64,000 nucleotides of DNA from Methylophilus rhizosphaerae (GTDB lineage: Bacteria > Pseudomonadota > Gammaproteobacteria > Burkholderiales > Methylophilaceae): the NCBI RefSeq assembly GCF_900100975.1, contig NZ_FNFX01000004.1, positions 372,001-436,000 of the forward strand, written 5' to 3'. The notes under the pieces are model-generated. The model was not told the origin of the DNA and ran no database searches. It saw only the letters and a program-made list of their open reading frames with translations. Shown here piece after piece: positions 56,101-64,000 of this stretch. The position numbers and the translations under genes were made by a program. Numbering within the stretch: the first letter of the stretch is position 1; each line of letters begins with the position of its first letter.

Positions 56101-56815
56101 TGATGACTAAAGCTAATGTCATCGACTGGTTGTCATCCGGATTAAACCCAGGTTGCGTCTGGCCCAGGAAGCGGGCAGAGGCCATGCCGGTATAGTGCAT
56201 GGCCGTAATGGCGCTGCCCATCAGCAGGCCGCCCAGCAGCATGCTAACTTTGGGAGGAATTGCGCCTTTCCGGTTCAGGAAAATACCGGTCCACAGCGAT
56301 AATGTGGACAGTCCAACGGCCACCACTACGGAAATCAGCACCCAGCCTAAGTCAAACTTGAGGATGGGTACCATTTGCATGGCCAGCATCCCGGTGTAAT
56401 GCATGGCTCCGATCCCGGCGCCCACGGCAAGCCCGCCTTGCAGTAGTTTGCGGTAATCCAGCTGGTTTTCGGCCATCAGGTTTAATGCATAATAGGATGC
56501 CAGGATACCGGGCATCATTGAGATCATGGTGATTTTAGGGTCGTAAGAGACCTTGGTGCAGATGTCATATGCCAGCATGCCGATAAAATGCATGGCCCAG
56601 ATACCTGCCCCCAGCGACACAGAGCTGGCCATCAGGGAGAGCTTTTGTGACAGCAGCGACGTCTGGTCGCGGGAGAGGCGTGTCAATTGCATGGCCAGCA
56701 TGGATGAGCTGATTGCCACCAGCGCAGACAGGGCCACCAGCCACCCATCGTAGCTCCCATAAAGCAGGGCGGTCGGCGTGCCTTCCCGGAAAAAGAAAAT
56801 ACTGTACCAATCCAT
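53102..56815 (-). CDS. MHYT-PAS hybrid sensor histidine kinase with REC and Hpt
   Basis: Order in the 1237-residue protein: MHYT membrane sensor with seven helices (about 20-265) and the three repeats AMHFIGM, AMHYTGM and AMHYTGM, which may bind a metal and sense a gas such as O2, CO or NO; three PAS domains (about 270-660); HisKA (FLANMSHEIRTPMNS) and HATPase (about 675-910); a receiver with LMDVQMPVVDG (about 930-1050); and a C-terminal Hpt domain with AHANKGVSGNLALPGI. The partner is the overlapping HD-GYP regulator, so the pair should link an MHYT signal to c-di-GMP turnover. The Hpt motif has AN in place of the usual xL before KG. Confidence 0.93.
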   Translation of the reverse strand: MDWYSIFFFREGTPTALLYGSYDGWLVALSALVAISSSMLAMQLTRLSRDQTSLLSQKLSLMASSVSLGAGIWAMHFIGMLAYDICTKVSYDPKITMISMMPGILASYYALNLMAENQLDYRKLLQGGLAVGAGIGAMHYTGMLAMQMVPILKFDLGWVLISVVVAVGLSTLSLWTGIFLNRKGAIPPKVSMLLGGLLMGSAITAMHYTGMASARFLGQTQPGFNPDDNQSMTLALVITLVTILIGIIATAINALIRYRQMLAAIKTSETRLSTILNTAVDGIVTINTTGKIVACNEAVEKLFGWTKAELVGQNISLLMPEPDRSSHLHYLKHYQATGQANIMGKGRDLDALKKDGTIFPIRLATGEARLPNETLYVGFITDLTQRKAIEEAVRQKDQQIQAMMSNIPGVTFRCSLEGDWNLQLISDAVLQMTGWQADDFLSGRMRFSPLIHPEDLARVRPIAAEAIGKLSNFAVEFRITDRSGHEKWIAATASPVLDKHGAPCAMDGVLLDITESKQRNAAYEGIVNAINYSTSMAEFTIEGMVITANQNFLSLLGYTLPEVQGKNHAIFCRDEGNLNEHHRQKWLALGRGESIQGEFLRYSKHGAQIWVNASYSPVRDVDGQVVKVVMFMVDISERKQMEQEILLAKEKAEQAASAKSTFLANMSHEIRTPMNSIMGFTELLLDTPMQPEQHHYLSTISQSARSLLYLLNDILDSAKLEKGMLELEMLDFSMRELVDSVISSLWLQARQKNLELKLSLDPQVAGYFQGAEHRIRQVLTNLLGNAVKFTETGYVELKVSPAGQDTIQFDIMDTGIGIAADRLESIFEPFTQADASMSRRFGGTGLGTTISKQLVELMHGQMTVTSIVGKGSCFSVTLPLKPGSTRHNAGESGTSQQSLPPLNILIADDIDQNRKLLSMMLEKLGHTIMLTANGQEAIEAWQAQSFDMILMDVQMPVVDGLTASVRIREMERTAGRTRTPIIALTASVLQQDRLAAKRAGMDGFASKPIEMPLLLTEMERVLNVSGSPRAESHSSQALSTKPIDLNKGSLLWGDQQTYLHEVNLYLLEIPRHSAALEIALRHNDHATLKMTAHANKGVSGNLALPGIQSIYDALEHLTTDTWQEGFELVERLQSSAGALQHTLQSLAAAHPQPAAVPPEPALLADTTQLVSWLQALRTLAAMAELDDSLTNKLMQQAPADWQQALNDIAQSLSDFNFDQAVVGLDNLLKHAAQRMIL

Positions 56816-56972
56816 GGCGGAATGTAGTTTTAGTGTATGAGTTGATAACGGTTCTTCGTACTAATTCTATAGGCCGCTATCGAAAGTAAAGTGAAGAACA
56901 GTCCGGGGTTAGAAGGCTATTTCGCGGAATAACAGGCGAACGGGCATTATATTTCGCTTGTGTGACAGAAAT

Positions 56973-56994
56973 AAAAAACCCTGCACTGGCAGGG
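56973..56994 (-). terminator. Rho-independent terminator of the small membrane protein gene
   Basis: On the minus strand GCCCTGC, CAGT, GCAGGG is followed by TTTTTTAT, 28 bp after the stop at 57022. Confidence 0.82.
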
Positions 56995-57021
56995 CTTTAA
57001 TAAAGGTGAGCCAATATCTGT

Positions 57022-57432
57022 TTATTGCGTGCACAAAGCGTAGCAAAGCAGCTGGTAAGAGATCGTTACGAAACCAATGGTGGTTAATACAAAACTCACG
57101 GCAGAAAATACTTTCCACTTCATTTTGCTCCAGAAATCCATGTCAAAGGCTGCAATCGTAAAAATGGTCGGGTTGGTAAAACCACCGATGGCCAGGCAGA
57201 CACAGGCAAAATGGTGTAGTTCCACGCCTGATGTTTTGGCTGCGGCATAAAAACCAAGCCCGAACAGGGCCATCAGCGCATAGTCAACGTGCGCGCGTAT
57301 CATGGTTTTATAATCCACCAGAAAGTCGCCATCAATGCCCTTGATGGGAAACCAGCGGGCAAAGGTCATTAACCATGCGGATAAAATTAAAGCGGTGGTA
57401 CAGGCGACTGCGCCTATGAGTAAAACTTCCAT
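57022..57432 (-). CDS. Small integral membrane protein, unknown function
   Basis: A 136-residue protein with four hydrophobic helices (about 4-26, 48-66, 72-95 and 108-130). A strong Shine-Dalgarno sequence (CAGGAGAGATGAC) precedes the ATG. The conserved-looking VDYALMALFGLGF and GGFTNPTIFTIAAF segments contain polar residues inside helices, as in small transport or redox membrane proteins. I recognise no family. It has its own terminator and is divergent from thiC. Confidence 0.7.
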   Translation of the reverse strand: MEVLLIGAVACTTALILSAWLMTFARWFPIKGIDGDFLVDYKTMIRAHVDYALMALFGLGFYAAAKTSGVELHHFACVCLAIGGFTNPTIFTIAAFDMDFWSKMKWKVFSAVSFVLTTIGFVTISYQLLCYALCTQ

Positions 57433-57587
57433 GTCATCTCTCCTGAGTCCTTGATTGAAATAAATCCCGTATAGTTGTTATGGTCGGGTATGCTGATTGT
57501 AGACAGGTCTGTCTATTTGTCAATGGGGCGTATGCAAAACTTTGTTTTGCTTGCGTTATCAGGCGTTTTCGCGCACAATTCGTCCGT

Positions 57588-59604
<2,017 letters not shown>

Positions 59605-59626
59605 TGCACTGACTGTTTGCCACTTG

Positions 59627-59654
59627 AAAAGCCAGCAGCGATGCTGGCTTTTTT
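59627..59654 (+). terminator. Rho-independent terminator of thiC
   Basis: AAAGCCAGCA, loop GCGA, TGCTGGCTTTTTT, 23 bp after the thiC stop. Confidence 0.88.
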
Positions 59655-59765
59655 GTAGGTATATAAAGCTTCTCTGGCAGGCAGAATGTAAAGAATGGAA
59701 TTTTCATCCAGCGTTCTTATCTAATAACTACTAATGAATTCAGTAAGATGGATAAGGAGAACGAT

Positions 59766-60281
59766 ATGAGACGCAGGCTCTATTTTGTTTTGCCCAATAT
59801 CAAAAGCGCCCACGCCATTATGAATGAGCTGCTGCTGGATAGAATTGATGAAGGCCATATCCACTTTCATGCAGAAAAAGAGCAGCTCCTGGGCGATTTG
59901 CCCAAAGCTAATGCCGTGGAAAAATCGGATGTGATTTACAGCGCAATGGCAGGCTTCCTGTTCGGTGCTGTCTTTGGTTTGTTTGGTGGCATCCTGGCTT
60001 ATCTGGTGCCGTGGTGGTTTGGTGAAGTGTCATTGACAGTGATTCCGTATTGCATGGTACTGGGCGCGATTGCGTGTGCAGCCTGGGCGGCAGCGGTGGC
60101 GACGGCCGCGCCCAGCTATCGGATCAAATTGCATAAGAAACAAATGGAAGACGGCAATATCCTGATGATTGTGTCAGTGCCTTTGGGCAGGTTGCAGGTT
60201 GTTCGCCAGCGGTTGTTGAAAACCCATCCCGAAGCCACCTACAGCGGCGTGTGGCCGGCAGAACATATCCTGTTCCCCTGA
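59766..60281 (+). CDS. Membrane protein with DUF1269-like layout
   Basis: I choose the ATG at 59766, after AAGGAGAACGAT; another in-frame ATG six codons upstream overlaps this Shine-Dalgarno sequence. The 171-residue protein has a cytoplasmic RRLYFVLPNIKSAHAIMNELLLD start, two central membrane helices (about 60-85 and 93-115) separated by a short loop, and a C-terminal cytoplasmic tail with a second alpha/beta module (ILMIVSVPLGRLQVVRQRLLKTHPEAT). This resembles DUF1269/YtaF-like stress-related membrane proteins. The function is unknown. It is followed by a bidirectional terminator. Confidence 0.7.
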   Translation: MRRRLYFVLPNIKSAHAIMNELLLDRIDEGHIHFHAEKEQLLGDLPKANAVEKSDVIYSAMAGFLFGAVFGLFGGILAYLVPWWFGEVSLTVIPYCMVLGAIACAAWAAAVATAAPSYRIKLHKKQMEDGNILMIVSVPLGRLQVVRQRLLKTHPEATYSGVWPAEHILFP

Positions 60282-60287
60282 ATAATA

Positions 60288-60307
60288 AAGCCGGCAATTG
60301 CCGGCTT
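60288..60307. terminator. Bidirectional terminator
   Basis: The perfect 20-bp palindrome AAGCCGGCAATTGCCGGCTT lies between the convergent membrane-protein gene and yaeQ. Confidence 0.75.
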
Positions 60308-60322
60308 CTTCCATGCGTATCT

Positions 60323-60862
60323 TCAATGACTTTCTTTTAAACGCACGACTTCCAGGTCAAAACTTCCTCCGGCATGGCTGACCAGTATTTGCTGGTCCTG
60401 TATCGTAAAGCTAATGGATAGGCCACGCTCGGCAACTGCGGCCAGTTGTTCGGTATCGGGTAAATTAAGAACGGTGACGTTATTGAGTTTAAGGATGGCT
60501 TTGCTGTTTTGCGTCCACCACACCTCCGCAGTTCTGCCGCCATAAAGTACCTGCACCACTTCGCTGGCTCTGCCACAGGCTTTGCGAATGTCGCGTTCAT
60601 CCGGCAGGCCGACGCAAATCCAGCGCGTGATGGCCCCGGTCAGGTCTTTTTGCCACAGGTCAGGCTCATCATCGTCGCTTAGCCCATTGCCAAACAATAA
60701 GGCATCACTGGCATACAGTACAAACGCCACCAGGCGCACCATCAGGCGCTCATCCGTTTCAGAAGGATGTTTGGCCAGCGTGAGGGTGTGCTGCTGGTAA
60801 TAATGCCTGTCCATATCTGCAATATTGAGGTCTATTTTATAGATGGTGGATTTCAATGCCAT
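60323..60862 (-). CDS. yaeQ: YaeQ family protein
   Basis: The 179-residue protein begins MALKSTIYKIDLNIADMDRHYY and continues with HPSETDERLMVRLVAFVLYA, the signature of YaeQ, which has a PD-(D/E)XK nuclease-like fold. WVCVGLPDERDIRKACGRA-like ICVGLPDERDIRKA is also conserved. The E. coli protein was linked to haemolysin and RfaH suppression; the biochemical role is not known. Stand-alone gene. Confidence 0.93.
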   Translation of the reverse strand: MALKSTIYKIDLNIADMDRHYYQQHTLTLAKHPSETDERLMVRLVAFVLYASDALLFGNGLSDDDEPDLWQKDLTGAITRWICVGLPDERDIRKACGRASEVVQVLYGGRTAEVWWTQNSKAILKLNNVTVLNLPDTEQLAAVAERGLSISFTIQDQQILVSHAGGSFDLEVVRLKESH

Positions 60863-60954
60863 GCGTGTGCTGCCTTAGATTGCCCAGGTGAACGTGCTGC
60901 GAGTATAGCAAACCTGTCGCAGATGTTTGCATTGTGCCGGATACAATAAAGCAC

Positions 60955-61006
60955 TTGCTTCTTTTGGCTGCTGACGTAAAATAAAAACAAAACGTTTCAT
61001 TTTTAT
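60955..61006 (+). promoter_or_regulatory. tetR promoter with 26-bp operator-like palindrome
   Basis: TTGCTT (60955-60960) and TAAAAT (60977-60982) are 16 bp apart. A near-perfect palindrome at 60981-61006, centred on AAACGTTT with ATAAAAA and TTTTTAT arms (22 of 26 positions symmetric), covers the predicted start site and the place where a Shine-Dalgarno sequence would be. It is a likely autoregulatory site of the TetR protein. Confidence 0.62.
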
Positions 61007-61011
61007 TTCTG

Positions 61012-61695
61012 ATGCACACCAACTCCACCCTGATTCCAGAATCCTCCTCGGCAAAAACGAGGGTCGGTCGCCCCAAAGCCGGTACCGAACAGGAGCGGCA
61101 TGCGCTATTGCTGGAACAGGCGCTGGCCCTGTTTATGGAAGAGGGGGTGGCCCAGACCAGTGTTGCCCGCATCGCTTCTGCTTGCGGTGTTTCCACACGT
61201 ACCATTTACGAGCGGTTTGACAATAAACATGCCCTGCTGATTGCGGCGATCAAACACAGGGTGGAACAGGATGTTTCAGCCATGGTGCAGGTGGATAATT
61301 TAGCCAGCCAGTCATTGCAGCAGGTGCTGACACAGGTAGGGCGCTTTATGCTGAATCGGGTGCTTGAGCCGCGCATGCTGTCGTTCTTCCGTATCGGGGT
61401 GGCGGAAGCTGCCCATGTGCCGGAGCTGTCGCGTGCCATGAAAGCAGTGGGGCCGGAACGCATCCACCAGATGCTGGCGGATATTTTCCGTTTTTATGCG
61501 GCAAGAAACCAGTTGCCCTCGCAGGATTTCAAGCGGGCCGCAGAGTCTTTTTGCGAGTTGCTGATTGCCGCGCCGCGCACCAAAGCGCTATTCGGTGTGC
61601 TGGACAAGGATTGGGATGCAGAAGCCCATCTGGCATTTGTGGTGAATTTGTTTTTACATGGCATGCAGGGAATGGAGTCGGCCGATGCGGCTTAA
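61012..61695 (+). CDS. TetR-family transcriptional regulator of the efflux operon
   Basis: The 227-residue protein has an N-terminal HTH (about 40-85, VARIASACGVSTRTIYERFDNKHALL) with a YERF motif where many TetR proteins have YYHF, and a C-terminal TetR_C-type ligand domain (AAESFCELLIAAPRTKALFG), as seen in AcrR-like efflux regulators. No Shine-Dalgarno sequence precedes the ATG; an operator-like palindrome sits there instead. It overlaps the following outer-membrane factor gene by 11 bp, so regulator and pump are one transcript. Confidence 0.88.
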   Translation: MHTNSTLIPESSSAKTRVGRPKAGTEQERHALLLEQALALFMEEGVAQTSVARIASACGVSTRTIYERFDNKHALLIAAIKHRVEQDVSAMVQVDNLASQSLQQVLTQVGRFMLNRVLEPRMLSFFRIGVAEAAHVPELSRAMKAVGPERIHQMLADIFRFYAARNQLPSQDFKRAAESFCELLIAAPRTKALFGVLDKDWDAEAHLAFVVNLFLHGMQGMESADAA

Positions 61696-63112
61696 TCAAT
61701 ATTGTGTCTGGCTGCTGTTATGCGTGCCATTAGCCAGTTGCTCGGTAATCGATGAGTATATCCGTCCCAAACCGGTCACGGTGGAACAGTGGCAGACGCC
61801 TCTGCCACATGACGGCAACCTTGCCTCACTCAAGGGGTGGTGGGCGCAGTTCAAGGATCCGGTGCTGGACCAGTTACTGGCGCAGGCACAAAAAGAAAGC
61901 CCTTCCCTCGAAATCGCCTTGGCCAATATCCGTACTGCGCGCGCCAATGTGCTGTCAGCTCGCGCACAGGGCATTCCCGATTTAACCGGTTCCGGCAGCA
62001 TGACGCAGAGCAAGGGTGGTGGCGGTGGCGCATTCCCTGCCAGTACGCTGGATATTGAATCGGTCTCGCTGGATGCCAGCTGGGAAGTTGATTTGTTCGG
62101 CAAAATCAAGGCCGCCAAGCAGGCAGCAAAAGCACAGTTGGATGCGAAAAAAATCGCCTGGCATGATGCGCGCCTGAGCCTGGCAGCGGAAGTCGCCAAT
62201 AACTATGTCAATTACCGTGCCTGCCAGGCATCGGTGAGTGCGTTGCAGCAGGCGTTTGATTCACGCGCGGAGACCGCACGGTTGACAGGCATTTCTGCCA
62301 AAGCGGGCTTCTCTGCCCCGGCTGACCTGGCGTTGGCAGAGGCGGCGACCCGCGCCAGTGAATCTACGCTGGATGGCCAGCAGGCCGAGTGTGATGGCCT
62401 GGTCAAGGCGCTGGTGGAGCTGACCAATTTCCCTGAGGCGGAATTGCGCAGTTTACTGGCGCAACGCAGGGGCTTACCGCAACCTGCCATGTTTGAGGTG
62501 AACGCTTTGCCTGCGAGCCTGCTCACCCGCAGGCCAGACCTGGCAATTGATGAGCGCAACCTAGCAGAAGCCAGTGCCAATATCGGAGTGGCCAAGGCGC
62601 AGCTATATCCCAGCCTGACCCTGTCAGGCTCCATCGGTTACCGGCGTACCAATTTTGGCGGCATGGTGACGCGTACTGACTCCTGGTCGTATGGCCCTTC
62701 ACTGAAGTTACCGATTTTTGACGGTGGGACGCTACGTGCCGACCTGGCTGAAGCCCGTGCAAATTTCGACAGTTTAATGGCGACCTATAAACAGGATGTA
62801 CGCAAGGCGCTTAAAGAGGTGGAACAGGCGCTGGTCAATCTGGATAGCGCCACGCGACGCTCAAAATCCGAGGAAGCCAGCGCGCAGCAGTATGCCCGGT
62901 ATTTCCAGGCGGCTGAACTGAACTGGAAATCCGGCGGACTGGATTTGCTGTCACTGGAAGATGCGCGCCGCCAGAAAATCAATGCAGAATTAAATGTGGT
63001 CACCCAGCAGAAAAATCGCGTTCTACAGTGGATCGCCCTGTATAAAGCATTTGGCGGTGACTGGTACGAGTGGCAGCAGGCAACAAAACAAACAACAGAA
63101 AAAGGTAAATAA
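61685..63112 (+). CDS. NodT-family outer-membrane efflux lipoprotein
   Basis: I choose ATG 61685 because it gives a lipoprotein signal with lipobox PLASC (Cys19); the frame is open 9 codons further into tetR. The 475-residue protein has two OEP repeats (about 65-255 and 270-460) with coiled-coil helices and the typical LLTRRPDLAIDERNLAEASANIGVAKAQLYPSLTLSGSIG. The short glycine-rich stretch GGGGGAFPA is near residue 108. It forms the exit channel for the RND pump encoded downstream. Confidence 0.93.
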   Translation: MRLNQYCVWLLLCVPLASCSVIDEYIRPKPVTVEQWQTPLPHDGNLASLKGWWAQFKDPVLDQLLAQAQKESPSLEIALANIRTARANVLSARAQGIPDLTGSGSMTQSKGGGGGAFPASTLDIESVSLDASWEVDLFGKIKAAKQAAKAQLDAKKIAWHDARLSLAAEVANNYVNYRACQASVSALQQAFDSRAETARLTGISAKAGFSAPADLALAEAATRASESTLDGQQAECDGLVKALVELTNFPEAELRSLLAQRRGLPQPAMFEVNALPASLLTRRPDLAIDERNLAEASANIGVAKAQLYPSLTLSGSIGYRRTNFGGMVTRTDSWSYGPSLKLPIFDGGTLRADLAEARANFDSLMATYKQDVRKALKEVEQALVNLDSATRRSKSEEASAQQYARYFQAAELNWKSGGLDLLSLEDARRQKINAELNVVTQQKNRVLQWIALYKAFGGDWYEWQQATKQTTEKGK

Positions 63113-63114
63113 AC

Positions 63115-64000
63115 ATGGCGAGAGGACTCACAAAAAAAGGCAAGTTTCTGGTGATTGCAGCATTGCTGATAGCGGTCAGTGTCTGGTTTACCCTGCATCC
63201 CATCCATCAGGCCGAGTTGGCGGAGAAGCGCGGTAACCGCCAGGCAGCCAGTCCAGCCGGCGAGCCTGCCAAAGCCATGCTGAGTGTGGAAGTCACGCGG
63301 CCACAGGCAGTGCAATGGCCGATGACGCTGGTGCTGAACGGCAGCATTTACCCCTGGCAGGAAGCACTGGTCAGTGCCGAAATTTCCGATTTGCGTATCC
63401 GGCAGGTGCTGGTGGATGTCGGTGCGCAGGTCAGCAAGGGCCAGCCATTGGTGCTGCTGGCTGATGAAACGGTGAAAGCTGATTTGCAGAAACAGCTGGC
63501 AACCGTGGAAAAAGACAAGGCTGCGCTAGCGGAAGCCAGGAGCAATGCCGACCGTGCGCAGGAAATCAGGGACAGCGGGGCGCTCTCCGCGCAGAAAATC
63601 AATGAATACATGATTGCGCTGCAAACTGCGAAAGCCAATCTTGCCTTGTCGGAAGCCGAACTGGAAAACCAGAAAATCCGTATACGCCAGACCCAGGTAG
63701 TGGCGCCGGATGATGGCGTGGTGTCTTCACGCTCTGCCAACCTGGGTAATGTAGTGTCTGCAGGTACTGAGCTGTTCAAGCTGATTCGCCAGGGGCGCAT
63801 AGAATGGCGTGGCGAAGTAAATGCCGACCAGCAGGCGGCTTTGCATGCCGGGCAAACGGTCAACCTCAATCTGCCGGGTGGTAAAGTGGTGGCCGGTAAA
63901 GTGCGCCTGATTTCACCGACTGTGGATAACAATACCCGCAATGCACTGGTGTATGCGGATATTCCCAAGAACAGCGCCAAGCCTGGCATGTATGTGCAGG
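63115..64000 (+). CDS. RND efflux periplasmic adaptor (HlyD/AcrA type), 3'-truncated
   Basis: The gene starts two bases after the NodT-type lipoprotein stop and runs off the right edge; 295 codons are visible. An N-terminal membrane anchor (KFLVIAALLIAVSVWF) replaces a lipobox. Then come the first lipoyl half (SAEISDLRIRQVLVDVGAQVSKGQPLVLLAD), a short coiled-coil hairpin, the second lipoyl half (IRQTQVVAPDDGVVSSRSANLGNVVSAGTELFKLI) and the start of the beta-barrel. An RND transporter gene is expected outside the window. Confidence 0.92.
   Translation, partial: MARGLTKKGKFLVIAALLIAVSVWFTLHPIHQAELAEKRGNRQAASPAGEPAKAMLSVEVTRPQAVQWPMTLVLNGSIYPWQEALVSAEISDLRIRQVLVDVGAQVSKGQPLVLLADETVKADLQKQLATVEKDKAALAEARSNADRAQEIRDSGALSAQKINEYMIALQTAKANLALSEAELENQKIRIRQTQVVAPDDGVVSSRSANLGNVVSAGTELFKLIRQGRIEWRGEVNADQQAALHAGQTVNLNLPGGKVVAGKVRLISPTVDNNTRNALVYADIPKNSAKPGMYVQ

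Overview
This is a gene-dense stretch of bacterial chromosome. It most resembles a betaproteobacterium, probably of the Methylophilaceae or a related methylotroph. The reasons are a free-standing pqqA peptide gene, the short proteobacterial-type gshA-gshB pair, a mre-mrd-rlpA-dacA-ybeD-lipBA order shared with proteobacteria, a hemC-hemD pair, a thiC under a TPP riboswitch, and even mid-to-high GC codon use. The taxon is inference. I see no rRNA, tRNA, CRISPR array, prophage or intact insertion sequence.

Layout. 1-4337: a truncated ABC ATPase, its FtsX-type permease, and hemW. 4448-9166: a LysM-like hypothetical gene, argH, a LytS/AlgZ-type kinase with a LytTR regulator, and a small membrane channel-like protein. 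9336-16184: hemC-hemD, then an aas-lplT lysophospholipid salvage pair in which aas carries a frameshift, then a putative permuted papain-fold membrane protein. 16355-21636: two small envelope proteins, an LtaS-like phosphoglycerol transferase and an unusual glycosidase-like/LPS-kinase-like fusion. 21777-26880: an orphan pqqA, a GGDEF-EAL protein with a dead GGDEF site, a 24-codon ORF, an OhrR-type regulator with a periplasmic catalase-like haem peroxidase that share a 12-bp palindrome, and msrB. 27028-36467: a bestrophin-like channel and the accessory part of the window: an operon of TonB-dependent receptor, solute-binding protein and di-haem protein, an OprP-like porin and dadA. The receptor operon and the porin share a 10-4-10 inverted-repeat motif.

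36591-52043 is core metabolism and envelope: gshA-gshB; the rod-shape and septal cluster mreBCD-mrdA-rodA-rlpA-dacA-ybeD followed by lipB-lipA, all on the minus strand; and divergent gatCAB. 52110-57432: an HD-GYP response regulator overlapping a 1237-residue MHYT/PAS hybrid kinase, and a small membrane protein. 57588-64000: TPP riboswitch and thiC, two small genes, and a TetR-NodT lipoprotein-RND adaptor efflux operon cut by the window end.

Most of the window is ordinary. The points most worth following are the shared operator-like motif tying a TonB receptor/SBP/di-haem operon to a porin that lies between 37-bp dadA repeats; the glycosidase-like/kinase fusion beside an LtaS-like enzyme; the OhrR/peroxidase regulon with a probable leaderless regulator mRNA; and the aas frameshift.
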